A DNA stretch of 64,000 nucleotides from VXNE01 sp963665455 (GTDB lineage: Bacteria; Pseudomonadota; Gammaproteobacteria; Pseudomonadales; Azotimanducaceae), in contig OY762279.1 of assembly GCA_963665455.1 (NCBI GenBank), positions 4,340,001-4,404,000 of the forward strand, written 5' to 3'. The position numbers and the translations under genes are program-made. Under the pieces are notes generated by a model. It made no database searches and was not told the DNA's origin. It saw nothing but the letters and a program-made list of their open reading frames with translations. Of the stretch, positions 1 through 8,788 are shown one piece after another. Position 1 is the first letter of the stretch. Each line of letters starts with the position of its first letter.

Positions 1-45
1 GCCGAGACCGGATGCCTCGAAGTGCTGGAAGGTTGAGGATTCAGG

Positions 46-696
46 TTATGCGGTGCCGGCGAGCTTCTGCTTCGCGCGCTCGATGAACTGGGCCATGACT
101 TCGGAGGTCTGGGCGCCGGGGAGCATGAAGCTCCCGGCGAGCATGTAGCAGGGCACGCTGACGACTCCGATCTCGATGGCCCCCTTGATGCGGACGCGCA
201 TCTCTTCCTCGCCGTCGCCGTCTGCGAGGTACGAGCGTGCCTCTTCCAGATCAAGTCCCGCTTCCTCGGCACCCTCGCAGAGCGTGTCGATATCGCCGAC
301 GTCCCGCCCTTCGCAGAAGTAGAACCGGAACAGCACTTCCGCGAGTTCATGCTGGACGACCGTCCCGGCCACGCGTTCGGCGTGGTCGAGGAGCCGATGC
401 GCCGTCAGCGTGTTCGGCATGCGGCCGATCTTGCCGTAGTCGAACGTGATCCCCGCGTCTTCACCTTCCTCCACAATGCGCGTCGGTACCCGCGCCCGGC
501 CCGCCCGCTCGCCGTAGCGCCGCGCGAGGTACTCGTCGCGGTCCACGCCCGTCGGTGGCAGGTTCGGGTAGAGCTGGTAGGGTCGCCAGACCACTTCCAC
601 GCCTTCTCCCGCCTGCGTCGCGAGCGCCCCATCGAGACGCCGCTTGCCGATGTAGCACCACGGACAGACGACGTCGGAATAGATTTCGATCAGCAT
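46..696 (-). CDS. DsbA-family thiol oxidoreductase, FrnE-like
   Basis: Thioredoxin-fold protein of the DsbA superfamily, FrnE / 2-hydroxychromene-2-carboxylate isomerase-like branch, about 216 residues as usual for the group. The active-site CPWC lies at residues 11-14 and the expected cis-proline segment (SVPCY) near the C-terminus. There is no signal peptide, so it is probably a cytoplasmic dithiol oxidoreductase or isomerase; substrate unknown. I chose the second ATG (696) because GGGG lies about 7 bases upstream and family members begin at this residue; an in-frame ATG at 705 adds MGH. It is divergent from the VOC gene that follows. Confidence 0.88.
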   Translation of the reverse strand: MLIEIYSDVVCPWCYIGKRRLDGALATQAGEGVEVVWRPYQLYPNLPPTGVDRDEYLARRYGERAGRARVPTRIVEEGEDAGITFDYGKIGRMPNTLTAHRLLDHAERVAGTVVQHELAEVLFRFYFCEGRDVGDIDTLCEGAEEAGLDLEEARSYLADGDGEEEMRVRIKGAIEIGVVSVPCYMLAGSFMLPGAQTSEVMAQFIERAKQKLAGTA

Positions 697-758
697 GTGC
701 CCCATGATAACGACGCCGGCGGCGCTTTGCCCCGGCGTTCCAAACGGAGGAGGACTTC

Positions 759-1535
759 ATGGCCATCCAACTGCGGCAGATCGCCCTGGTCGCGCGCGAA
801 CTCAAACCCGTCATCGACGATCTCTGCACGGTCTTCGGCATCAAGCCGTGCTTTATCGACCCCGGCGTCGGCGCGTTCGGGCTGGAGAACACGCTCATGC
901 CGGTCGGCCGCAACTTCCTCGAAGTCGTCGCCCCGGTCGAGGAGCATACCGCCGGGGGCCGCTATCTGGACCGGCGCAGCGGCGATGGCGGCTATATGGT
1001 GATCTGCCAGGGCGGAGATCTGGAAACCCAGCAGGCCGTGCGCCAACGCGCCCTCGACGCGGGCGTGCGCATCGCCATGGAGTCCGAGCGCGACCGGCAC
1101 AATATTTGTCAGCTACACCCCCGGGACATGATCGCGTCGTTCCTGGAGATCGACTGGGACAGCACCAACGACTTCGACGGCAACTGGAACCCGGCCGGCG
1201 GGACCGGTTGGGAGGAGCAGGTCACCCAAGACGTCACCCACGATTTCGCCGGCGTGGAGCTACAGGGCGTGGACCCGGTCGAGATCGCCGAGTTGTGGGG
1301 CAAGGTAATGGACCTGCCGGTCGAGCGCGATGGCGCGGTGCTCTCGATCCAACTCAACAACGCAACGATCCGCTTCGTCGAGGCGACGGACGGACGTGGG
1401 CCCGGCCTTGGCGGCATCGACCTGGCCGTGAACGACCGGGCGCACGTCCTGGCGGCGGCCAGGGAGCGCGGCTGCTACGTGTCGGACGACCGCGTCGACG
1501 TGTGCGGCGTGCGCTGGTATCTGAAGGCGCCGTAG
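759..1535 (+). CDS. VOC-superfamily glyoxalase-like protein
   Basis: A 258-residue protein of the vicinal oxygen chelate superfamily, glyoxalase-like two-module type: an N-terminal module (about residues 1-125) and a second module (about 140-255). The reaction cannot be assigned. The tryptophan/glycine-rich linker between the modules is typical of a poorly characterised group often annotated as glyoxalase/bleomycin-resistance protein. GGAGGA lies a few bases before the ATG. It is divergent from the DsbA-like gene and convergent with the heptad-repeat gene, so apparently monocistronic. Confidence 0.85.
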   Translation: MAIQLRQIALVARELKPVIDDLCTVFGIKPCFIDPGVGAFGLENTLMPVGRNFLEVVAPVEEHTAGGRYLDRRSGDGGYMVICQGGDLETQQAVRQRALDAGVRIAMESERDRHNICQLHPRDMIASFLEIDWDSTNDFDGNWNPAGGTGWEEQVTQDVTHDFAGVELQGVDPVEIAELWGKVMDLPVERDGAVLSIQLNNATIRFVEATDGRGPGLGGIDLAVNDRAHVLAAARERGCYVSDDRVDVCGVRWYLKAP

Positions 1536-1567
1536 GCCTCCCTACAGCCGATCCGGTCCAGCCCGCC

Positions 1568-2146
1568 TCAGGGGAGGGCACGGATGCCGTCGGTGCGCAT
1601 ATCGGCCCCGGGGCCACCCGGCTGCTCCATGCCCAATGCCGCCGTTCGCCCGCGGGCATCCGCGGGTTGTCCTGCACTCGCGCCCTGTGCATCCGCCATG
1701 CCTAAGCGGGTCTCGACCTTACCCAAGCGAGTGTCCACTTTGCCCAAGTGAGTCTCCACCTTGCCCAAGCGAGTCTCGACCTTGTCCAGGCGAGTCTCCA
1801 CCTTGCCCAAGCGAGTCTCGACCTTGTCCAGGCGAGTCTCCACTTTGCCCAGGCGCGTCTCCACCTTGTTCAAACGAATCTCCACCCCGTCCAGGCGAAT
1901 CTCCACCTTGCCCAAGCGAATCTCCACTGTCCGCAGACGATTCTCCACGGCCCGCAGACGATCATCGAGGCGCTCAATCGCACTATGCATCTCCGTACGC
2001 AACTCCGCAATCTGATACCTGACGTCGGCACGCAGGTCGTTCGAGGTGGCCAGAATGAGGCCGGCGAGCGCCACGCCGATGGCCAACATGCCGATCAGTT
2101 CATTGCTGATGCGCGGACGTGCCGCTGGTCGTTTTTCTTCGGCCAT
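1568..2146 (-). CDS. membrane-anchored heptad-repeat coiled-coil protein
   Basis: About 192 residues. A short basic N-terminus is followed by one transmembrane helix (about residues 14-34), then a charged helix and about eleven near-identical heptads of the form RLxKVET, with Leu and Val in the a/d positions, so a long continuous coiled coil is expected. The tail after the repeats is Gly/Ala/Pro-rich and probably disordered. Function unknown; such proteins resemble membrane-tethered rods or DUF1640-like anchors. The repeats are encoded by a 21-bp tandem array, so length is likely to vary between strains. The C-terminal end is the least certain part. Confidence 0.6.
   Translation of the reverse strand: MAEEKRPAARPRISNELIGMLAIGVALAGLILATSNDLRADVRYQIAELRTEMHSAIERLDDRLRAVENRLRTVEIRLGKVEIRLDGVEIRLNKVETRLGKVETRLDKVETRLGKVETRLDKVETRLGKVETHLGKVDTRLGKVETRLGMADAQGASAGQPADARGRTAALGMEQPGGPGADMRTDGIRALP
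1699..1968. repeat. 21-bp tandem repeat (coding heptads)
   Basis: About a dozen 21-bp units, each encoding one heptad of the preceding coiled-coil gene. In the middle, two unit types alternate (cttgcccaagcgagtctcga, and a sister with gtccagg), giving a 42-bp higher-order period there. Units toward the membrane-proximal side (higher coordinates) are more diverged. Consistent with expansion by slipped-strand pairing or unequal crossing-over. Confidence 0.9.
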
Positions 2147-2318
2147 CGTTGAGTCCCTCTCATGGCAGCCAAAACGTTGGTGCCCATCTTACTCCCCGCA
2201 GCCACCACCACGAATGCGAAATCTCTACTCGGCGTGTGCGCCACCGACCATTCACGGCGCGCGCCCGCGGCCATTCAGACTGTGCGCCATGAACGACGCG
2301 CGGGCCCGTTGACGGCAA

Positions 2319-4112
2319 TCACGCACGCCGCCGCTGGTTCTCGCGCAACGCCTTCTTGCGAATGCGGATGGACCGCGGCGTCACCTCCACCAACTCGTCC
2401 ACGTCGATGAACTCCAGCGCTTGCTCCAGCGAGAGCACCACGGGCGGCGTCAGGAGAATGTTCTCGTCGCTCGCCGCCGCCCGGATGTTCGTGAGCTTCT
2501 TCTCCTTCAACGGATTCACCGTCAGGTCGTTCGAGCGGCTGTGGATGCCGACCACCATGCCCTCGTACACCTCCGTCCCGGGGCCCACCATCAACCGGCC
2601 CCGGTTCTGTAGGTTGAAGAGCGCGTAGCCGACGGCGCGGCCCGTGGCGTTCGAGATCAGCACGCCGGACTTGCGGCCCGTATCGAGGCCGCCCGGCACG
2701 CGGTCGTAGCCCGCGGACGAGAACGTCATCACGCCGGACCCCGACGTGAAGGAGGCGAACTCCGTACGGAAGCCCATCAACGCCCGCGTGGACACCTTGC
2801 ACGTCAGCCGCACGCGCCCTCGCCCGTCGTGGTCGACGTCGACGAGCTCGCCCTTGCGCTCGCCGAGCGCCTCCATCAGGCGTCCTTGGTGCTCGGCGTC
2901 GATCTCGAACACGACGGACTCGAAGGGTTCCAGACGCACGCCGTCCTGCTCCCGCACGATCACCGTCGGCTGCGAGACGGCCAGTTCGTATCCCTCTCGC
3001 CGCATCGTTTCGATCAGGACGGACAGGTGCAGTTCACCGCGGCCCGACACCTCGAAACAGTCCGGCTCCGGGGTGTGCCGCACCCGCAACGCCACGTTGT
3101 GCGATGCCTCGCGAAACAACCGCTCCTCGATCTGCCGCCCGGTCAGGTACTTGCCCTCGCGCCCCGCAAAGGGGCTCGTGTTGACGCGGAAGGTCATCGT
3201 GAGGGTGGGCTCGTCCACGGTGAGGGGCGGCCGCGCCTCCGGCACGTTGACGTCGCAGATGGTGTCGGACACGCCCACGTCATCGACCCCCGTGACGCAG
3301 ACGATGTCGCCCGCCCGGGCGGCGGGCAGTTCGACCCGTTCGAGACCCCGGCTCGCGAGCACCGACAGCACCCGCCCCTTGCGCACCTCGCCGGTCCCGT
3401 TCACGACCGACACCGGCGACCTCGGCGGCAACGCACCGCGCCGGACGCGGCCGATGCCGATGACCCCCACGTAGCTCGAATAGTCGAGGGTGCTCACCTG
3501 CATCTGGAACGGTCCATCGAGGTCCGCATCCGGAGGTGGAACGTGAGAAACGACGAGGTCGAGGAGCGGCGTCATGTCCTCCGCCAGCGCGTCGGGATCG
3601 AGTCCCGCCACGCCGAGCGTCGCCGACGTGAAGACCGCGGGGAAGTCGAGTTGCGCCTCGCTCGCCCCGAGCCGGTCGAATAGGTCGAACACCTCATCCA
3701 CCACGCGGTGCGGCGCGGCCCCGTCGCGGTCAATCTTGTTCACGACCAGGATCGGTGCGAGCCCGGCGGCGAAGGCCTTCTGCGTTACGAACCGGGTTTG
3801 CGGCATCGGGCCTTCCACGGCGTCGACGACCAGCAGGACCGCGTCCACCATCGAGAGGATACGTTCCACCTCCCCGCCGAAGTCCGCATGGCCGGGGGTG
3901 TCGACGATGTTGATCCGGCAGCCGTTGTATTCCACCGCCGTCGTCTTCGAGAGGATCGTGATGCCCCGCTCCCGCTCGAGCTCGTTGCTGTCGAGGGCCC
4001 GCTCCGCGATCTCCGTGCGCGCATCGGCAGCCGTCTGCTGCAGCAGGCGGTCCACGAGGGTGGTCTTGCCGTGGTCCACGTGGGCCACGATGGCGACGTT
4101 GCGGATTTGCAT
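2319..4112 (-). CDS. typA: ribosome-associated GTPase TypA/BipA
   Basis: Full-length (597 residues) translational GTPase TypA/BipA. The G domain is complete: AHVDHGKT near residue 10, the ERGITI switch I sequence, DTPGHADFGGEVER in switch II, and NKID. EF-G-like domains and the BipA-specific C-terminal domain follow, ending in an Arg/Lys-rich tail. It binds ribosomes and assists 50S assembly and stress or cold adaptation (family knowledge). The neighbours are unrelated, so it is probably transcribed alone. Confidence 0.97.
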   Translation of the reverse strand: MQIRNVAIVAHVDHGKTTLVDRLLQQTAADARTEIAERALDSNELERERGITILSKTTAVEYNGCRINIVDTPGHADFGGEVERILSMVDAVLLVVDAVEGPMPQTRFVTQKAFAAGLAPILVVNKIDRDGAAPHRVVDEVFDLFDRLGASEAQLDFPAVFTSATLGVAGLDPDALAEDMTPLLDLVVSHVPPPDADLDGPFQMQVSTLDYSSYVGVIGIGRVRRGALPPRSPVSVVNGTGEVRKGRVLSVLASRGLERVELPAARAGDIVCVTGVDDVGVSDTICDVNVPEARPPLTVDEPTLTMTFRVNTSPFAGREGKYLTGRQIEERLFREASHNVALRVRHTPEPDCFEVSGRGELHLSVLIETMRREGYELAVSQPTVIVREQDGVRLEPFESVVFEIDAEHQGRLMEALGERKGELVDVDHDGRGRVRLTCKVSTRALMGFRTEFASFTSGSGVMTFSSAGYDRVPGGLDTGRKSGVLISNATGRAVGYALFNLQNRGRLMVGPGTEVYEGMVVGIHSRSNDLTVNPLKEKKLTNIRAAASDENILLTPPVVLSLEQALEFIDVDELVEVTPRSIRIRKKALRENQRRRA

Positions 4113-4217
4113 CGCTTCGGAGTGTTCCAGACAGGCTCGGACCGACGACCGGCCAAGGCGTGACGCCGAGGTTCTGTTAGCAGTACCTTCGACGGAAGGA
4201 AGGCGCGCGCACCTACG

Positions 4218-4586
4218 TCAGCCGTAGGCCACGAAGTTCAGCTTGTTCCCATCGAGGTCGCGGAAGTAGCCGGCGTGGAAACCCTCCCCGCGTGGCCCCG
4301 GCGCCCCCTCGTCCGCCGCGCCGAGTTCGAGGGCTTTCGCATGCAGCCGCGCGACCGCTGCCGGGGATCCGGCCTGCAGCGCCACCATCATCCCGTTGCC
4401 CACGCTGGCCGCATTGCCATCATGCGGCTTCATGATGAGGACCATGGGCTGATCCATGCCTGTCCCATACCCCACGGCGCCGTCCTCCTCCATGAGCCGG
4501 CCGACCCCCATCTCCGCGAACAGGGCGTCGTAGAACGCGGTGGCGCGGTCGATGTCGTTCGTGCCGATGGTGACGTATCCAATCAT
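4218..4586 (-). CDS. small VOC-family protein
   Basis: A single-domain VOC protein of 122 residues, with the beta-alpha-beta-beta-beta repeat pattern, opening MIGYVTIGTND and ending in the typical YFRDLDGNKLNFVAY segment. This subgroup is common in proteobacteria and usually annotated as glyoxalase-related or lactoylglutathione-lyase-like; substrate unknown. It lies downstream of typA on the same strand but about 100 bp separates the genes from the typA start side, so no operon is implied. Confidence 0.88.
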   Translation of the reverse strand: MIGYVTIGTNDIDRATAFYDALFAEMGVGRLMEEDGAVGYGTGMDQPMVLIMKPHDGNAASVGNGMMVALQAGSPAAVARLHAKALELGAADEGAPGPRGEGFHAGYFRDLDGNKLNFVAYG

Positions 4587-4810
4587 GGGTCCGTTCCGAT
4601 GGTTTCGAGTGGGGCGCGAAGCATGCCCGAATCGCCCACCGGCGGGAAGGGCGAACGCGGCCGAACTGTACCGGGCCGGCGTGTGCCGCTTCCGGCCGGG
4701 CGCCGGCCATGCCTGGACCCTGCTCTACAAGGACGCCACGCGCTTCCGCTTCGAGTCCTGATCGCCGCCGGGTAACATCGTCCGTTTCATCCGGGCGGAC
4801 GGAGGCGAAC

Positions 4811-6022
4811 ATGGAGACGAGCGCGCGGCAGGCAGGATTCGACGAGGCGCGGCTCGGTCGCATCACCGAGCACCTGGAGCGGCACTACATCGACCCCGGC
4901 AAAATCGCCGGATGCCAAGTCGTGGTGGCCCGCCACGGGCACGTCGCCTACCACGCGTCCCTTGGTCTACGGGATCTTGAGCGCGGCCTCTCGATGACGG
5001 ACGACACGATCTTCCGCATCTATTCCATGACGAAGCCGATCACCTCCGTCGCGCTCATGCAGCTCTACGAGCGAGGGATGTTCCAGCTCAACGATCCCGT
5101 CCACCGGGTCATCCCGGCCTGGCGCGACCAAGAGGTCTACGTTGGAGGGACGGGCGAACGGGTGGAGACGCGTCCGCCCGAGAGCCCGATGACGTTCCGC
5201 CACGTCCTCGGCCACACTGCCGGCCTCTCCTACGGCGCCACGAACCACCCCGTGGACCAGCTCTACCGCGCCGCCAACGTGCACCGGGAACAGGGCGAGA
5301 CGCTACGGACGTTCGTCGACAAGCTCGCCCAAGTGCCGCTCCACTACGATCCGGGCCGGCGCTGGATGTACTCCTACGCGACGGACGTGTGCGGTCATCT
5401 GGTCGAGGCGCTCTCGGGCATGCCCCTCGACCGATACTTCGAGGAGCACATCTTCGCCCCGCTCGGCATGACGGACACCGCGTTCAGCGTCGCGCCCGGC
5501 AACGTCGACCGCTTCGCCGCGAACTACGAACGCGGCCCCGACAAGGCCCTCAGACTGCTCGACGACCCCCGGGCCAGTCCCTACCGCGTGCATCCAACGT
5601 TCTTCTCCGGCGGCGGAGGCCTGACGGGAACGACGGCGGACTACCTGCGTTTCTGCGAGATGCTGCGCCGGGGCGGGGAACTGGACGGCGAACGCATTCT
5701 CGGCCCACGCACGCTCCAACTGATGACGCGCAACCACCTCGCGGGCGGGCAGGATCTCACGCAGATGGCGGAGGGCGCGTTCTCGGAGACGGCCTACGAA
5801 GGCGTCGGTTTCGGCCTCGGCTTCGCGATGACCCTCTCCGAAGTCGCCGCCGGCACCCTCGGACCGGGCGACTTCTACTGGGGCGGTGCCGCCTCGACCA
5901 TCTTCTGGGTCGATCCGGTGGAGGATCTCTCCGCCGTCTTCATGACTCAGCTCATGCCGTCGGCGACGTTCAACTTCCGCGGGCAACTCAAGAACATCAT
6001 CTACTCGGCGATCATCGACTGA
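4811..6022 (+). CDS. beta-lactamase-fold serine hydrolase (class C / EstB-like)
   Basis: About 403 residues of the serine beta-lactamase/DD-peptidase fold. The nucleophile motif SxxK is SMTK (in RIYSMTKPI) near residue 76, and a Tyr-containing second motif (YSYAT) follows the glycine-rich central part. The C-terminal WGGAASTIFW segment replaces the KTG/HTG motif. This is typical of EstB-type esterases or aminohydrolases rather than true beta-lactamases. No signal peptide is evident. The ATG at 4811 is preferred over the longer open frame because GGACGGAGG precedes it. A TAACAT hexamer (4773-4778) is a possible -10. The next gene starts 23 bp downstream. Confidence 0.88.
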   Translation: METSARQAGFDEARLGRITEHLERHYIDPGKIAGCQVVVARHGHVAYHASLGLRDLERGLSMTDDTIFRIYSMTKPITSVALMQLYERGMFQLNDPVHRVIPAWRDQEVYVGGTGERVETRPPESPMTFRHVLGHTAGLSYGATNHPVDQLYRAANVHREQGETLRTFVDKLAQVPLHYDPGRRWMYSYATDVCGHLVEALSGMPLDRYFEEHIFAPLGMTDTAFSVAPGNVDRFAANYERGPDKALRLLDDPRASPYRVHPTFFSGGGGLTGTTADYLRFCEMLRRGGELDGERILGPRTLQLMTRNHLAGGQDLTQMAEGAFSETAYEGVGFGLGFAMTLSEVAAGTLGPGDFYWGGAASTIFWVDPVEDLSAVFMTQLMPSATFNFRGQLKNIIYSAIID

Positions 6023-6045
6023 CGGCGGCACGGGGAGGATTCATC

Positions 6046-7026
6046 ATGGCCGACGACATCCCTGGCGGGTCGGTAGACATCTCGGGCGACCCGATCATCC
6101 TCGGCAACGGCATCGAGGGCGAGCCCATGCGGGTGCCAACGGCAAACCCCACGGGCTTCCACCAAGCGATTTCCGAACCCGACGACATGCCGCCGACGGA
6201 CATCCTCGGCATGCTGTTCCTACCGCCCGACGACGCACCCCGGCCCGTCGTGATCGTGGTGCCCGGCAGTCTCGGCGTGGCGCCGTCGCACGTCGCGAAG
6301 GCCGATTACCTCACGGGCGCCGGGATCGCGTGCTGCGTCATCGACCCCTTCGGCACCCGAGGCGTGACCTCGACCGTCGCCAACCAAGCGCAATACACGT
6401 TCGCGGCGAGCACCTGGGACGTGCTCGCCACCGCGACGGCGCTCGCCGCACGGGAGGACATCGACGCCAAGCGCATCGGCGCCCAGGGGCATAGCCGCGG
6501 TGGTTCCGCCGTCCTCTCCGCGGCGTGCATGGCACGGCTCGTCGGCCCGGAGCGTTCGGCCTCCCTGCGCGCCGTCTATGCCGCGTATCCCTGGTCCGGC
6601 ATGCAGTTCTCGAAGCCCGACGTGGGCGACACCATCGTGCGCTCCGTCATCGGCGAGCGTGACGAATGGTGCCTGCCGCAACAAGTGCAGGGCCACATGC
6701 ACGCGATGACGCTGCTCGGCTGCGACGCGAGCTTCGGGCTCTTCCCCGAGGCGCAGCACAGCTTCGACCGGGACACGCCGGTGGAGTACATCCCGGACGC
6801 CTCCGTCGCCCCAGGCGCGCCGACCACGTACATTCGGGAGGACGGCGCATTGGTGCATCCCCGCACCGGGGAAGCGGATCCCGCCTTGAGCGAACTCGAG
6901 GTGATGCGCTACGCCGTCAAGTCGGGACATGGGCGGCGGGGCGCACACATCGGCGCCGCCGGCGATCAGGCGCGGCTATTCCACGAGGACATGATGGGGT
7001 TCTGGGGCGCCGCGCTGGCCGGGTGA
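6046..7026 (+). CDS. alpha/beta hydrolase, dienelactone-hydrolase-like
   Basis: A 326-residue alpha/beta hydrolase. The nucleophile elbow is GHSRGG (Ser near residue 153) and a catalytic His is likely in EAQHSF. The oxyanion side is the VVPGSLG stretch. The layout resembles dienelactone hydrolases and related carboxylic-ester hydrolases; the exact substrate is unknown. ATG 6046 was chosen from the preceding GGGGAGGA and the family-like start. It lies 23 bp after the serine-hydrolase gene on the same strand and is probably co-transcribed with it. Confidence 0.85.
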   Translation: MADDIPGGSVDISGDPIILGNGIEGEPMRVPTANPTGFHQAISEPDDMPPTDILGMLFLPPDDAPRPVVIVVPGSLGVAPSHVAKADYLTGAGIACCVIDPFGTRGVTSTVANQAQYTFAASTWDVLATATALAAREDIDAKRIGAQGHSRGGSAVLSAACMARLVGPERSASLRAVYAAYPWSGMQFSKPDVGDTIVRSVIGERDEWCLPQQVQGHMHAMTLLGCDASFGLFPEAQHSFDRDTPVEYIPDASVAPGAPTTYIREDGALVHPRTGEADPALSELEVMRYAVKSGHGRRGAHIGAAGDQARLFHEDMMGFWGAALAG

Positions 7027-7055
7027 GTACCAGAAAACGTCCTGGCCCCGATTGG

Positions 7056-7907
7056 TTAGTCCCCCGGACGCTTTTCGAAGTCGCCCCCCAACGCGACCCG
7101 CCGCACCGCGACCGTGTCCGTCGGCTGGTGGCCCAAGGCGTGTGCCGGGGCCGGGACGGCCTGCACCTGATTCGTCAGCCGGCCAAGGCCGGTGACCTCG
7201 ACTTCCACGACATCCCCCGGCCGCATCGGCCGCGAGTTCGCCGGGGTGCCGGTCAGAATGACGTCCCCCGGCGAGAGGGTAATGTGCCGGCAGAGGTCCG
7301 CGAGCTGGTAGTCGATGCCGAAGACCATCTCGGCGACCGCGCCTTCCTGGACCACCTCCCCGTTGATGTACGTGCGCACGGTGGATTCGCGCACGTCCAC
7401 GCCCCGTACGATGCCCGGGCCGACGGGGCAGAACCCATCCATGCCCTTCACGCGAGTCATGCCGCCCGCGTCCGTGTCGCGGAAGTCGTGCAGGCCCACG
7501 TCGTTCGCGGGAGCAAAGCCCGCGATGTGGTCCCACACGTCCTCGATGGCCACGTTCTTCATCGTGCGCCCGACGATCGCCGCGATCTCGCCCTCGTAGT
7601 TCAGGTACTGGCAGTTGGCCGGCCGGTTCAACATGCCGCGATGGCTGTTGAGCGCACTCACGGGCTTCTGGAAGAACGTGGGCGTGACCAGTTCCGGCGC
7701 GCGGAACTCGACCCGGCGCGACTCGTAGTTGAGGTGAATGCAGAGGATCTTGGTGGGCTCGCACGGCGGGAGGTAGGTGGCCTCGGCCTCGGGGATCGAG
7801 CGCCCGTCCCCCAAGCGCAGGTGGGCGCCCTCGACCGTGGTCCACTCCAGCCATCCCTCGTGCAGGATGCGGCGCTGCTCGAAGCGTTCACCTTCCAATA
7901 CGTTCAC
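7056..7907 (-). CDS. fumarylacetoacetate hydrolase family protein
   Basis: A 283-residue FAH-family protein. The metal-binding ExE is in YEGEIAAIVGR, a further Asp/Lys pair occurs in the RVKGMDGF region, and the LSPGDVILTGTPA signature is near the C-terminus. The family hydrolyses or decarboxylates products of aromatic ring cleavage. Position after an extradiol dioxygenase and an HpaB-type hydroxylase suggests that it processes the ring-cleavage product, as HpaG-type isomerase/decarboxylases do. Last gene of the three-gene minus-strand operon (17 bp gap). Confidence 0.9.
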   Translation of the reverse strand: MNVLEGERFEQRRILHEGWLEWTTVEGAHLRLGDGRSIPEAEATYLPPCEPTKILCIHLNYESRRVEFRAPELVTPTFFQKPVSALNSHRGMLNRPANCQYLNYEGEIAAIVGRTMKNVAIEDVWDHIAGFAPANDVGLHDFRDTDAGGMTRVKGMDGFCPVGPGIVRGVDVRESTVRTYINGEVVQEGAVAEMVFGIDYQLADLCRHITLSPGDVILTGTPANSRPMRPGDVVEVEVTGLGRLTNQVQAVPAPAHALGHQPTDTVAVRRVALGGDFEKRPGD

Positions 7908-7924
7908 GTCTCGCAGGCTCCTGC

Positions 7925-8788
7925 CTACGCTTCACCGCGGTAGGTGTCGCGCGTGTAGAACTCCGACTGATGGGTCGCGGGCCGCCCACCCCAGCCGACC
8001 TCCACCTGAAATCCCGACGGGCCCCGGAAGTAGAAGGAGAACGTCTGGTCGTTGGCGTGCCTGCCGAGCGGCACGGTGACGGGGTACTGGCTCTTGGTCA
8101 CCAGGTCGTGCGTAAGGAGCACGTCGTCCAGATGGTCCACCTCGAACATGATGTGATGGATATGCTTGCCGCCCGTGGGCACGCCGAAGGCGCAGGTGTG
8201 GTCCCGCGAGTTGGCGTGCATGAACAGGAGTTCGAGGGTGTTGCCGTCCGGCATCGGCATCCTGTACTCCCGGCTCCCGCGCATCCCCAGGTTGCGGTAG
8301 AAGTCGTAGGTCGCATCCAGTCCCGCGTGATTCAGCAGCACGTGGCCGACGCCGCCGTCCCCGGTGACGAAGCGGGTGAACATCGGCCGGCCGGGGTGGA
8401 ACGGGCGATGCGCCTCCACCCGCGGGCCGTGGAAGATCTCGATCGGGATGCCCGCCGGATCCTCGAGCGTCATGAATTCAAGAAGGTGGCGCTCCCGGGC
8501 GAGCTCCTCCCCGGCGACTTCGTACGGAACGCCCAGTTCCGACAGGTGCGCCTGCATGGCCGCGAACTCCGCCGGTCCCGCGACGCGCATGCCCATGGCG
8601 ATCAGGTCGTCGCTGCCGTCCTTCTCGAGGACGACCCGATGGTGCCACTGATCGTTGCGGAGATAGAGCCGCTCGGGTTCGCTGTCGTCGCCGATCTCAA
8701 GACCGACGAGGTCCGTGGCGAACGCGCTCCACTCCTCCAGGCTGGAAACGCCGAACCGCACGTAGCCGAGTTCCGTGATTGCAGTCAT
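7925..8788 (-). CDS. extradiol ring-cleavage dioxygenase (VOC, BphC-like)
   Basis: A 287-residue type I extradiol dioxygenase with two VOC modules. Iron ligands can be placed by analogy with BphC: His149 (GVGHVLLNH), His211 or His212 (KHIHHIMFEV) and Glu263 (FQVEVGWGG). The acid/base His is in SRDHTCAFG near residue 197. Substrate is probably a catechol made by the upstream hydroxylase; 2,3-dihydroxyphenyl-type or homoprotocatechuate-type cannot be separated from sequence alone. The start codon overlaps the hpaB-like stop by 4 bases (ATGA), so translation is coupled. Confidence 0.9.
   Translation of the reverse strand: MTAITELGYVRFGVSSLEEWSAFATDLVGLEIGDDSEPERLYLRNDQWHHRVVLEKDGSDDLIAMGMRVAGPAEFAAMQAHLSELGVPYEVAGEELARERHLLEFMTLEDPAGIPIEIFHGPRVEAHRPFHPGRPMFTRFVTGDGGVGHVLLNHAGLDATYDFYRNLGMRGSREYRMPMPDGNTLELLFMHANSRDHTCAFGVPTGGKHIHHIMFEVDHLDDVLLTHDLVTKSQYPVTVPLGRHANDQTFSFYFRGPSGFQVEVGWGGRPATHQSEFYTRDTYRGEA

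Noticed and set aside
1699..1968. CRISPR-like regular repeat
   Set aside because: Units are contiguous 21-bp coding heptads with no spacers.
4811..6022. Antibiotic-resistance beta-lactamase
   Set aside because: No signal peptide and no KTG/HTG box; the pattern fits an esterase-like member of the fold.
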